DNA of 64,000 nt, taken from the NCBI GenBank assembly GCA_947501615.1, contig CANMWK010000006.1:62001-126000 (forward strand), written 5' to 3'. The stretch is from an uncultured Tenacibaculum sp. (GTDB lineage Bacteria > Bacteroidota > Bacteroidia > Flavobacteriales > Flavobacteriaceae). This document shows positions 53,202 through 60,992 of the stretch, piece after piece. Both the position numbers and the translations under genes were made by a program. Position 1 is the first letter of the stretch, and each line of letters opens with the position of its first letter. The notes beneath the pieces are model-generated. The model saw nothing but the letters and a program-made list of their open reading frames with translations, was not told the DNA's origin and did not search any database.

Positions 53202-54119
53202 ATGAGACAACCATTTCATGAAGGTGAATTAGAACTTCAAAAAAAATATAAAGCATACCATCCTCCCAAATTGGTAGAGCGCTTATTAAAAGATCATATT
53301 ATAAATGAGTTAATACCTTTTATTGAACAACAAACTACTGTTATTATTAGTACTACAGATCCACAAGGTAATATTTGGACGTCTATGATAATAGGAAATC
53401 AAAATTTCATTAAAGTACAATCTCCTAAACAATTAGATATTTTTTTAGATAAAACAAAAAGTAACACAGAAGATATTTTCTTGAAAAATTTAAAAATTAA
53501 TTCTAATGTTGGACTCTTATTTATAGATACCGTTTCTCGAACTAGATATCGTATGAATGCTAGTGCAGAGTTAATAAATAATACAATTACTTTCTCTATT
53601 ACTGAAGCATATCCTAATTGTCCTAAATATATTCAACAACGAATATTAACTATTACCGAAGAAAACTCTGTAATTGAAAGTGATCAAACAAAAGGAACCG
53701 TTTTAAATGAGCTACAAAGAAATTGGATTAAAAATGCGGATACATTTTTTTTAGGTAGTGTAAATAAACACGGAAATATGGATGCCTCACACAGAGGTGG
53801 GCCAAAAGGTTTCATTGAACTTTTAGATGATGATACATTAAAGATCCCAGATTACATTGGTAATAATCTTTTTAATACTCTAGGAAACTTTTTACAATGT
53901 CCAAAATCTGGTTTGCTTTTCATCGATTATGAAAACGGAAATGCTTTACAATTATCAGGAAGTACAGCACTTGTTTTAGATCAAGAAAACACCGAAGATA
54001 TGGAAACAACTATGGGAACTGGAAGGTTTTGGCTTTTTAAACCTGAACAATGGATTCAAACCAAAACATACTATAAAGCCGACTGGAAATTCATTAGTTT
54101 TTCACCTTTTAATCCTTAA
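53202..54119 (+). CDS. Pyridoxamine 5'-phosphate oxidase-like (split-barrel flavin-binding) protein
   Basis: 305 residues with two split-barrel modules: TTVIISTTDPQGNIWTSMI in the first and DTFFLGSVNKHGNMDASHRGGPKGFIEL with TLKIPDYIGNNLFNTLGNFL in the second. This layout is typical of PNPOx-like flavoproteins induced by stress, some of which act on NO-, nitrite- or quinone-related compounds. It sits behind an Rrf2 regulator and a matching operator, so the pair is likely one regulated stress unit. Confidence 0.82.
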   Translation: MRQPFHEGELELQKKYKAYHPPKLVERLLKDHIINELIPFIEQQTTVIISTTDPQGNIWTSMIIGNQNFIKVQSPKQLDIFLDKTKSNTEDIFLKNLKINSNVGLLFIDTVSRTRYRMNASAELINNTITFSITEAYPNCPKYIQQRILTITEENSVIESDQTKGTVLNELQRNWIKNADTFFLGSVNKHGNMDASHRGGPKGFIELLDDDTLKIPDYIGNNLFNTLGNFLQCPKSGLLFIDYENGNALQLSGSTALVLDQENTEDMETTMGTGRFWLFKPEQWIQTKTYYKADWKFISFSPFNP

Positions 54120-54231
54120 CATATTTTATAGCTCTATCTAATATTCCTTTTGAATTTTTGCTGATAATATTCTAATATGAAATACAGCATATTAAATTGA
54201 TTTTATTATTACTTTTGTGTAAAATTAAATC

Positions 54232-54855
54232 ATGAAAAAACTATTTATATTTCTTTTTTTTACAATCAATCTTTTATCAGCTCAAGATGATTTTGAAGGT
54301 GTTTTAAAATTTAAAATCGATTTTAAAGATAAAACTGGAGAAATGTCTGATGAAGAATTAAAGTATCTAATGGGTACTGAGCAAACTTATTTTTTAAAAG
54401 CTAAAAAATATCATTCGTATACAAACGGGGCTTTTAAAGTAACTACTTACCATGAAGGTAAAGACACAATATTTACAAAAATGGCTAGTAGTAATATGCT
54501 AATATATGAATTGACGAATGTTGAAGAAGAAAAGATTTTATCTCATAAATTTGAAAAAACAGATTTAAAAATTCTGAATTATCAATGTCAACTATTAGTT
54601 GTTAAAACTAATAAAGGTATCCATAAATATTATTTCAGTCCAGAACTAAAAACTAAGCCTGAATACTATAAAAATCATAAATCTGGTTTATGGCATTTTT
54701 TCACTGAAAAAACAGATGGAGCTTTATCTATAAAAGCAATTAGTGATTTAGAAGATTTATACACTTGTATTGAATTAATTTCGGTAGAAAGAAAAACCTT
54801 AAATGATTCTATTTTTATAAAACCTAATTTACCCATTACTAAAATGAAATTTTAA
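54232..54855 (+). CDS. Secreted DUF4412/GLPGLI-like protein
   Basis: 207 residues. Signal peptide (FTINLLSAQ, cleavage before QDDFEG) and a beta-rich domain beginning FEGVLKFKIDFKDKTG, with an LKYLMGTEQTYFLKAKKYHSY stretch; such proteins of about 200 residues are frequent in Bacteroidetes and may be lipoprotein-carrier-like. The gene ends 5 bp before the stop codon of the converging penicillin acylase gene. Confidence 0.6.
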   Translation: MKKLFIFLFFTINLLSAQDDFEGVLKFKIDFKDKTGEMSDEELKYLMGTEQTYFLKAKKYHSYTNGAFKVTTYHEGKDTIFTKMASSNMLIYELTNVEEEKILSHKFEKTDLKILNYQCQLLVVKTNKGIHKYYFSPELKTKPEYYKNHKSGLWHFFTEKTDGALSIKAISDLEDLYTCIELISVERKTLNDSIFIKPNLPITKMKF

Positions 54856-54860
54856 TTCAC

Positions 54861-57245
54861 TTACTCAGGTAAAAACTCTAACTTATTTTTAGATTTTTCT
54901 ATTTCTTTTTGATTGATAAGCATCGGAATATAATCTCCTTCCAAATATTTCTGTGCTTGATCTTTATAATATGGACTAAATTTATTTCCACTTTGTCCCG
55001 TAGGTAAAATAGACATACTATTTTCAATATCAGAAAAATCAATTACTCTTCGAGTTGATGGCCCCGCTACAACTTTATACACTCCTGTGCTATCTAATTT
55101 AAAAATATGATTGTTAATTACCTCATTTCCTCCATGGGTTTCAAATGGACCTACATTAAAAAAATCTCTTAATAAACCTCCAGCTTTTCCTATCGGATGC
55201 TCATGTTCCACTGATAATACTCGCTTCCACTTCCAAGTATTCGTATCTGCACCTAACTGATTCTCTAAAAAGGCTACAGCTTCTTTTAAAGATGTAGTAA
55301 TAATTTGTTTTTTATCCTCTTTTATATTTTTTGTTTCTACATTATCCCACCAAACAGACGCTTCTCTTCCCATTTGAATAGCTATCAATTTCTTTTGTAA
55401 AGGTGCACCATCTAAAAACTGTAAAAATGCCTTTTCACCTAGTTCATCTTTATATGTATTTTTTAGAAATTGATAGATAAACTTAGTATAAATAGTGGGT
55501 GCAACACTTTCTTTGTAATAATTTCCATCCCAATTTGACAACACTTTAACTGCTTCCTTTTCTTTAACAGATAACTCACTTTCTGCAATACTCTTTAAGG
55601 CTATATGTATCACTTCTTTCACCACTAAAGAATTTACATCATATAACATTTCTGCAACATCATCTTTGGTAAACTTGTCTTTATTCTCAATGATACCTAC
55701 AATACGTTTGGCTCTATCTTCGGGTAAATAATACCCAGGATATAACTTTCCTGCTACAGAATCTGGTTGATTATTTGCCGAATATACATAGTTCCATTCT
55801 GGATTTATTGCTTGCGGATTCTCACCAAAATTCAAAAAATTGATAATTTCATCTTTTCCAGAAGCACCATCTAAATAAACTTTTGTATTTAAACTATCTC
55901 TGTATTGATACAATTTAGCCGCACCAAACCAAGCTACATTATCTTTTGCATCTCCATACATTACATTTAAACCTGGAGCATGAATTTTAGAAACCCCTCT
56001 TCTAAATTCAGATAACGACTCTGCATGAGACATTTCGTAACATACATCTAATAATTGATTTGGTAAATGCGTATAAATCCATTGCATCGCTATAGGACGT
56101 TTGTCTTCAATTTGTTCAATAATATCATTCATAATTGGACCATGCTGACTTACCCTAACTTGAAAAGTACTATCTTTTTCTTTCTTGACTTTAATGGTTT
56201 TTGAGTAGGTTTTATACCTTTTAAATCCATCTACAGTTTTATATTGTTTCGGATTTTCAGGATGATTTTGCTCTACATAAAAATCAACATCATCGTTCTC
56301 TAACATGGTTAATCCGTAAGCATAATTTCTATTGTGTCCTAACAATGGGAAGGGTGTTAATGCTAAATTGAAACCATACAATTCAAAATTTGGAGTTTTA
56401 ATATGACTTTGGTACCAAACAGAGGGTTGAGAAAAATTAATGTGTGGATCGTTTGCAAAGATTACTTTTCCATTTTTTGTCTTTTTGGGGCCTAAAACCC
56501 AAGAATTACTCCCAATAAAACTAGGTACAGGTAATTGCTCATATATACTATTAATAGCAGTAGTTATTTGAGCTTCAATAACAGGTTTTCTTGCATTTTT
56601 AATCAACTGCCCTTTTACTTTTGAAACTCCTAACTCAGCAAGATAATCAGCACCTAAATTCTCTCTGATTTCATTAAGTAAAGGATCTGTTTTATGAGCA
56701 GCAGCAAAACTAAATGCCATGTAACCAAAAACATTATACATGTCTTGCAATGTGTATTCTTCTTTTTCTATTCCAATCAAATGAAATTCTAATGGAGTGG
56801 TTCCTTCTTTAATGAATTCATTAACACCTTTTAAATATGCTAGTGCTAGTTGATATGAGGTAGAAGTTGTATCTAAATTTTTAATCGTTTTTTGTGCAGC
56901 TTCTTCTATACCTAGGCTTCCAAAAAATTTATCTGTCCTAATTAACTCTTTTCCAAAAATTTCACTCAATCGTCCGGCAGCTATTCTACGCATTACTTCC
57001 ATTTGCCACAAACGATCTTGAGCATGTAAATACCCAAAAACCTTGTATGCATCTTCTTGGTTTTCAGCATTAATATGAGGCACTCCTGCCTCATCAAAAA
57101 ACACAGTTACTTTTTCTTTTAAATCTTTAAACACTAGCTCACCTTTATATGTAGGTTTTTGTATATAGCTAAAAATAAAATATGCAAAAACAAGTAAAGA
57201 CATTACTATTAAAAGAAAAAAAACAAGTTTTTTTAGTACTTTCAT
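54861..57245 (-). CDS. Penicillin acylase family protein (Ntn hydrolase)
   Basis: The start ATG at 57245 (MKVLKKLVFFLL) gives 794 residues; an in-frame extension to 57329 has no membrane-like start and overlaps the divergent gene. One membrane span at 8-26, then an acylase precursor. The autocatalytic cleavage site is Gly245-Ser246 (FIGSNSWVLG): Ser246 becomes the N-terminal nucleophile of the beta chain. ANDPHINFSQPS and GHNRNYAYGLTML are typical. Substrates may be acyl-homoserine lactones or other N-acyl amides; penicillin is not implied. Confidence 0.92.
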   Translation of the reverse strand: MKVLKKLVFFLLIVMSLLVFAYFIFSYIQKPTYKGELVFKDLKEKVTVFFDEAGVPHINAENQEDAYKVFGYLHAQDRLWQMEVMRRIAAGRLSEIFGKELIRTDKFFGSLGIEEAAQKTIKNLDTTSTSYQLALAYLKGVNEFIKEGTTPLEFHLIGIEKEEYTLQDMYNVFGYMAFSFAAAHKTDPLLNEIRENLGADYLAELGVSKVKGQLIKNARKPVIEAQITTAINSIYEQLPVPSFIGSNSWVLGPKKTKNGKVIFANDPHINFSQPSVWYQSHIKTPNFELYGFNLALTPFPLLGHNRNYAYGLTMLENDDVDFYVEQNHPENPKQYKTVDGFKRYKTYSKTIKVKKEKDSTFQVRVSQHGPIMNDIIEQIEDKRPIAMQWIYTHLPNQLLDVCYEMSHAESLSEFRRGVSKIHAPGLNVMYGDAKDNVAWFGAAKLYQYRDSLNTKVYLDGASGKDEIINFLNFGENPQAINPEWNYVYSANNQPDSVAGKLYPGYYLPEDRAKRIVGIIENKDKFTKDDVAEMLYDVNSLVVKEVIHIALKSIAESELSVKEKEAVKVLSNWDGNYYKESVAPTIYTKFIYQFLKNTYKDELGEKAFLQFLDGAPLQKKLIAIQMGREASVWWDNVETKNIKEDKKQIITTSLKEAVAFLENQLGADTNTWKWKRVLSVEHEHPIGKAGGLLRDFFNVGPFETHGGNEVINNHIFKLDSTGVYKVVAGPSTRRVIDFSDIENSMSILPTGQSGNKFSPYYKDQAQKYLEGDYIPMLINQKEIEKSKNKLEFLPE

Positions 57246-57314
57246 TTGTAGTAGTTTTTTATCAAATATAACGGTTTTAAATTTGTACTTTTGAATACAT
57301 AAACAAACGTCTAG

Positions 57315-58460
57315 ATGAAAAAAATTCAAATGGTTGACTTACAAAGTCAGTATCAAAAAATTAAAGATATTGTTGATACTTCTATTCAAGAAGTATTAGA
57401 TTCTTCAGCTTATGTGAATGGTCCTTATGTAAAAGAATTTCAAGCTGACTTAGAAAAATATCTTGACGTTAAACACGTGATTCCTTGTGCTAATGGAACC
57501 GACGCCTTGCAGATCGCAATGATGGGACTTGGATTACAACCTGGAGATGAAGTTATTACTGTTGATTTTACTTTTGCTGCTACGGTAGAAGTTATTGGAC
57601 TATTAAACTTAACTCCTGTTTTAGTTGATGTTGAACAAGATTCGTTCAATATAGATATTGAAGCACTAAAAAAAGCAATTACCCCAAAAACAAAAGCAAT
57701 TGTTCCTGTACATTTATTTGGACAAGTAGCGAATATGGAAGCTATTTTAGAAATAGCCAAAGAACACAATTTATTTGTTATTGAAGATAATGCTCAAGCA
57801 ATTGGAGCTAATTATACATTTAAAGATGGGTCTAAGCAAAAAGCAGGAACTATAGGAAATGTTGGAACTACTTCCTTTTTTCCTTCTAAAAATTTAGGTT
57901 GTTATGGTGATGGAGGTGCTATATTTACTAATGATGACGATTTAGCTCATATCATCAGAGGAATTGTAAATCATGGAATGTACAAACGTTATTATCATGA
58001 CGTTGTTGGAGTAAATTCTCGCTTAGACAGTATACAAGCAGCTGTTTTAAAAGCCAAACTTCCTAATTTGGATGCGTATTGTAATGCTAGAAGAGATGCG
58101 GCTAGATATTACAATAATGCTTTTGCTAATAATGAAAATATTATTACTCCTTCTTCATCTTCTTGTGGATCTATTTGTGATACTTGCGATTGTCATGTTT
58201 TTCACCAATACACATTACAAATTACTAATGGGAAAAGAAATGAATTACATCAACATTTGTTAGCGCATAATATTCCTAATGCAATATATTATCCAGTGCC
58301 ATTGCACAAACAAAAAGCATATGCAAGTGACCGTTATAATGAAGACGATTTTAAAGTAACAAATCAATTAATCGACACAGTGATTTCACTTCCGATGCAT
58401 ACTGAACTGGATGAAGAACAATTAAATTTTATTACAAAAACTATAAATAACTTTCTTTAA
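57315..58460 (+). CDS. DegT/DnrJ/EryC1/StrS family sugar aminotransferase
   Basis: 381 residues; PLP-dependent transamination of nucleotide-linked keto sugars. The PLP Lys is K192 in TTSFFPSKNLGCYGDGG; the other signs are ANGTDALQIA and VIEDNAQAIGA. A -7-like TACTTTTG lies at 57286-57293. A Cys cluster C-x3-C-x2-C-x-C at 284, 288, 291 and 293 is unusual. It is 2 nt before galE, so the two share an operon and likely make a surface sugar. Confidence 0.93.
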   Translation: MKKIQMVDLQSQYQKIKDIVDTSIQEVLDSSAYVNGPYVKEFQADLEKYLDVKHVIPCANGTDALQIAMMGLGLQPGDEVITVDFTFAATVEVIGLLNLTPVLVDVEQDSFNIDIEALKKAITPKTKAIVPVHLFGQVANMEAILEIAKEHNLFVIEDNAQAIGANYTFKDGSKQKAGTIGNVGTTSFFPSKNLGCYGDGGAIFTNDDDLAHIIRGIVNHGMYKRYYHDVVGVNSRLDSIQAAVLKAKLPNLDAYCNARRDAARYYNNAFANNENIITPSSSSCGSICDTCDCHVFHQYTLQITNGKRNELHQHLLAHNIPNAIYYPVPLHKQKAYASDRYNEDDFKVTNQLIDTVISLPMHTELDEEQLNFITKTINNFL

Positions 58461-58462
58461 CA

Positions 58463-59473
58463 ATGAAAAAAATTCTGGTAACTGGTGGATTAGGTTTTAT
58501 TGGTTCTCATACTGCTGTAGAACTACAAAATGCTGGCTTTGAGGTTGTGATTATTGACGATCTATCAAATGCAAAACTTGAGGTTTTAAATAACATTAGT
58601 AAAATTACTGGTAAAACACCTGAGTTTCATCAAATAGATTTAAAAAAGAAAGATCAGGTAGTTGCATTTTTTGAGAACAATACTATTGATGGTATTATTC
58701 ATTTCGCTGCTTTTAAAGCTGTTGGTGAGAGTGTACAAAAACCTCTAGAATATTATGAAAATAATATTGGGAGTTTAGTGTACTTATTACAAGAAATGAG
58801 AGATCGTAAACTTGACAACTTCATTTTCAGTTCTTCATGTACTGTATATGGTCAAGCTGATGAATTACCTATTACAGAAAATGCTCCTATAAAACCTGCT
58901 GAGTCTCCTTATGGAAATACGAAACAAGTTGGTGAAGAAATTATTCAAGATACTTGTAAAGCAAACGGATTAAATGCTATTGCTTTACGTTATTTTAATC
59001 CTATTGGAGCTCATGAAACTGCTAATATTGGTGAACTTCCTCTTGGTGTTCCTCAAAATTTAATTCCTTATGTAACACAAACTGCTGCAGGAATTAGAGA
59101 GCAGTTATCTGTTTTCGGTGATGATTATAATACTCCAGACGGAACTGCTATTCGCGATTATATTCATGTGGTTGATTTGGCAAAAGCACATATCGCAGCA
59201 TTAAACCGTTTATTGTCTAAAAAAAATGACACCAATTTTGAAGTTTTCAATGTCGGAACAGGTAAAGGAAGTTCTGTTTTAGAGATTGTTAAAGCTTTTG
59301 AAAAAGCTACTAATCAAAATTTAAACTATAAGATTGTTGAGCGTAGAGCTGGAGATATTACTGCTGCTTATGCTGACACCACTATTGCTAATGAAAAATT
59401 AAACTGGAAAACAGAAAAAACGTTAGAAGAGGCTTTATTATCTGCTTGGAAATGGCAAACGAATCAAGTCTAA
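58463..59473 (+). CDS. galE: UDP-glucose 4-epimerase GalE
   Basis: 336 residues, a short-chain dehydrogenase-type enzyme that interconverts UDP-glucose and UDP-galactose (or the N-acetyl sugars). NAD-binding GGLGFIGSHT at 8-17, catalytic SPYGNTKQ (Tyr-x3-Lys) near 146-153, and NPIGAHE and FNVGTGKGSSVLE. It follows the aminotransferase gene by 2 nt. The choice between epimerase and a related dehydratase is clear because of the GalE-specific NPIGAH motif. Confidence 0.94.
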   Translation: MKKILVTGGLGFIGSHTAVELQNAGFEVVIIDDLSNAKLEVLNNISKITGKTPEFHQIDLKKKDQVVAFFENNTIDGIIHFAAFKAVGESVQKPLEYYENNIGSLVYLLQEMRDRKLDNFIFSSSCTVYGQADELPITENAPIKPAESPYGNTKQVGEEIIQDTCKANGLNAIALRYFNPIGAHETANIGELPLGVPQNLIPYVTQTAAGIREQLSVFGDDYNTPDGTAIRDYIHVVDLAKAHIAALNRLLSKKNDTNFEVFNVGTGKGSSVLEIVKAFEKATNQNLNYKIVERRAGDITAAYADTTIANEKLNWKTEKTLEEALLSAWKWQTNQV

Positions 59474-59484
59474 CAATTTCAAAA

Positions 59485-59524
59485 ATTCATCTTTCTAAAG
59501 TTTATATGCTTTAGAAAGATGAAT
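59485..59524. terminator. Perfect hairpin after galE
   Basis: 16-bp perfect arms (59485-59500 and 59509-59524; core ATCTTTCTAAAG) with an 8-nt loop. A T tract lies on the minus-strand side, so its direction is unclear, but it closes the aminotransferase-galE unit. Confidence 0.65.
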
Positions 59525-59668
59525 ACTACATAACCCTACCTACTATAATAATCAATACTTTAGGAGCACATACTTCTAAAGCCATCTAATAAAAGCTTCA
59601 TAAAATTTAATATTATTGAGAGTTAGATACTTTACTTTTTAAATATCTATAGTATTATTTTTTTATTT

Positions 59669-59684
59669 CTAAACGATTGTTTAG
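59669..59684. promoter_or_regulatory. Predicted TetR operator at its own promoter
   Basis: CTAAACGATTGTTTAG, 6-bp arms and a GATT centre. It overlaps a -7-like TAGTTTTG (59682-59689) upstream of the TetR gene start at 59697. An identical 16-mer lies before the next gene at 60280-60295. Confidence 0.75.
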
Positions 59685-59696
59685 TTTTGTGAAAGA

Positions 59697-60263
59697 ATGG
59701 CAAGAAAAAAAGAATATATAGAATCTGAGGTTATTGATAAAGCAATGGAATTATTCTGGAAGAATGGTTATGAGACAACTTCAATGCAAATGCTCGAAAA
59801 ACAAATGGGTATTAACAAATTCTCTATTTATTCGAGTTTTGGGAGCAAAAAAGGTGTTTTCTTGGCCTGTGTTAAATCCTACAGAAAAAAATTGTTTTCT
59901 ATTACAGATAAATTAAAAGATTCCAATAATGGTATTGAAGGTATTAAGCAATACTTCTACGACTTTTTAGAATTTGCTAAAGATAACAACGATTATATCA
60001 AAGGGTGTTTAGTAACGAATGCAGCTAATGAGCTGAATGAAAATTCTGACACAATAATTAAAAAACAGTTATCAAATTTTACTAAAGAAATAAGAAGTTT
60101 GTTTGAAAACAATGTTCGACAAGAAACTAGTCTTACAGAAGAACAAATTCAAGAACAATCAGATTATTATATCGTTTCAATGTTCGGCTTGTCTTCTGCC
60201 TCAAGAGTATTTGATAAACCTCAATTACACATTTTTATAGAAAATATATTTAAACAAAAATAA
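59697..60263 (+). CDS. TetR/AcrR-family transcriptional regulator
   Basis: 188 residues with the TetR HTH at the N-terminus (VIDKAMELFWKNGYETTSMQMLEKQMGINKFSIYSSFGSKKGVF in short form) and a helical ligand domain with a Cys (KGCLVTNAA). It probably represses itself and the AhpD-like gene 54 nt downstream. The inducer is unknown. Confidence 0.9.
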   Translation: MARKKEYIESEVIDKAMELFWKNGYETTSMQMLEKQMGINKFSIYSSFGSKKGVFLACVKSYRKKLFSITDKLKDSNNGIEGIKQYFYDFLEFAKDNNDYIKGCLVTNAANELNENSDTIIKKQLSNFTKEIRSLFENNVRQETSLTEEQIQEQSDYYIVSMFGLSSASRVFDKPQLHIFIENIFKQK

Positions 60264-60276
60264 TTTTTTTAATCAA

Positions 60277-60298
60277 TAACTAAACGATTGTTTAGTTA
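60277..60298. promoter_or_regulatory. Predicted TetR operator before the AhpD-like gene
   Basis: The core is the same CTAAACGATTGTTTAG at 60280-60295; here the palindrome extends to 9-bp arms, TAACTAAAC and GTTTAGTTA. It ends 19 nt before the ATG. Confidence 0.75.
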
Positions 60299-60316
60299 TA
60301 AAAATCAATTTATAAT

Positions 60317-60859
60317 ATGAGTACATTAACTGTTCACACGATCGAAACTGCTCCTGAAAAGAGTAAATCACAATTAGAAGCATCAGTAAAAGCATTTGGT
60401 ATGTTACCTAATTTACATGGTGTATTAGCTGAATCTCCAGCTACTTTAGAAGGATATAAAACATTACATCATCTGTTCTCTACAGAAACAGCTTTTAACG
60501 CAGAAGAATTAACTGTAGTTTGGCAGACTATAAATGTAGAACACGAATGCCATTACTGTGTTCCAGCGCATACTGCTATTGCTCACATGATGAAAGTAAA
60601 TCCTGAATTAATAGAAGTGCTAAGAAATAAAAGTGCTATGCCTAATGCTAAATTACAGGCTTTATATGACACAACACTTATTATACTTAAAAACCGAGGT
60701 AATATTTCTAAACCAGAATTAGATAAATTTTATAGTGCTGGTTACTCAGAAAGACATGTATTAGAAATTATCTTAGGATTATCTCAAAAAGTAATTAGTA
60801 ATTATGTTAATCATATTGCCAATACGGAAGTAGATGAGCCATTTAAAAAGTTCGCTTAG
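60317..60859 (+). CDS. Carboxymuconolactone decarboxylase / AhpD-like protein
   Basis: 180 residues with the AhpD core motif E-x2-C-x2-C-x3-H (VEHECHYCVPAHTA). AhpD reduces a peroxidase using two active-site Cys; other members are decarboxylases. The CxxC form supports a redox role. Downstream lies a strong terminator. The TetR gene with the same operator upstream points to induction by a toxic or oxidising compound. Confidence 0.85.
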   Translation: MSTLTVHTIETAPEKSKSQLEASVKAFGMLPNLHGVLAESPATLEGYKTLHHLFSTETAFNAEELTVVWQTINVEHECHYCVPAHTAIAHMMKVNPELIEVLRNKSAMPNAKLQALYDTTLIILKNRGNISKPELDKFYSAGYSERHVLEIILGLSQKVISNYVNHIANTEVDEPFKKFA

Positions 60860-60877
60860 TAACCCTAAGTTTTACAA

Positions 60878-60910
60878 AAAAAGTCGATTACGTTAGGTAA
60901 TCGACTTTTT
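60878..60910 (+). terminator. Terminator of the TetR/AhpD unit
   Basis: AAAAAGTCGATTAC (60878-60891) and GTAATCGACTTTTT (60897-60910) pair perfectly with a 5-nt loop. Flanking CCCTAAG (60863) and CTTAGGG (60932) add an outer pairing. Confidence 0.85.
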
Positions 60911-60992
60911 GGTTTTTACATTTTAACAAACCTTAGGGAATTTAACTTTTTTTTCATTTAGTATCTTTAAAGCCAAATTTAGAGATATAGTC

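Noticed and set aside
57246..57329. Longer penicillin acylase start
   Set aside because: The extension is Cys- and Lys-rich without a signal, overlaps the divergent aminotransferase gene, and ATG at 57245 gives a normal membrane-anchored start.
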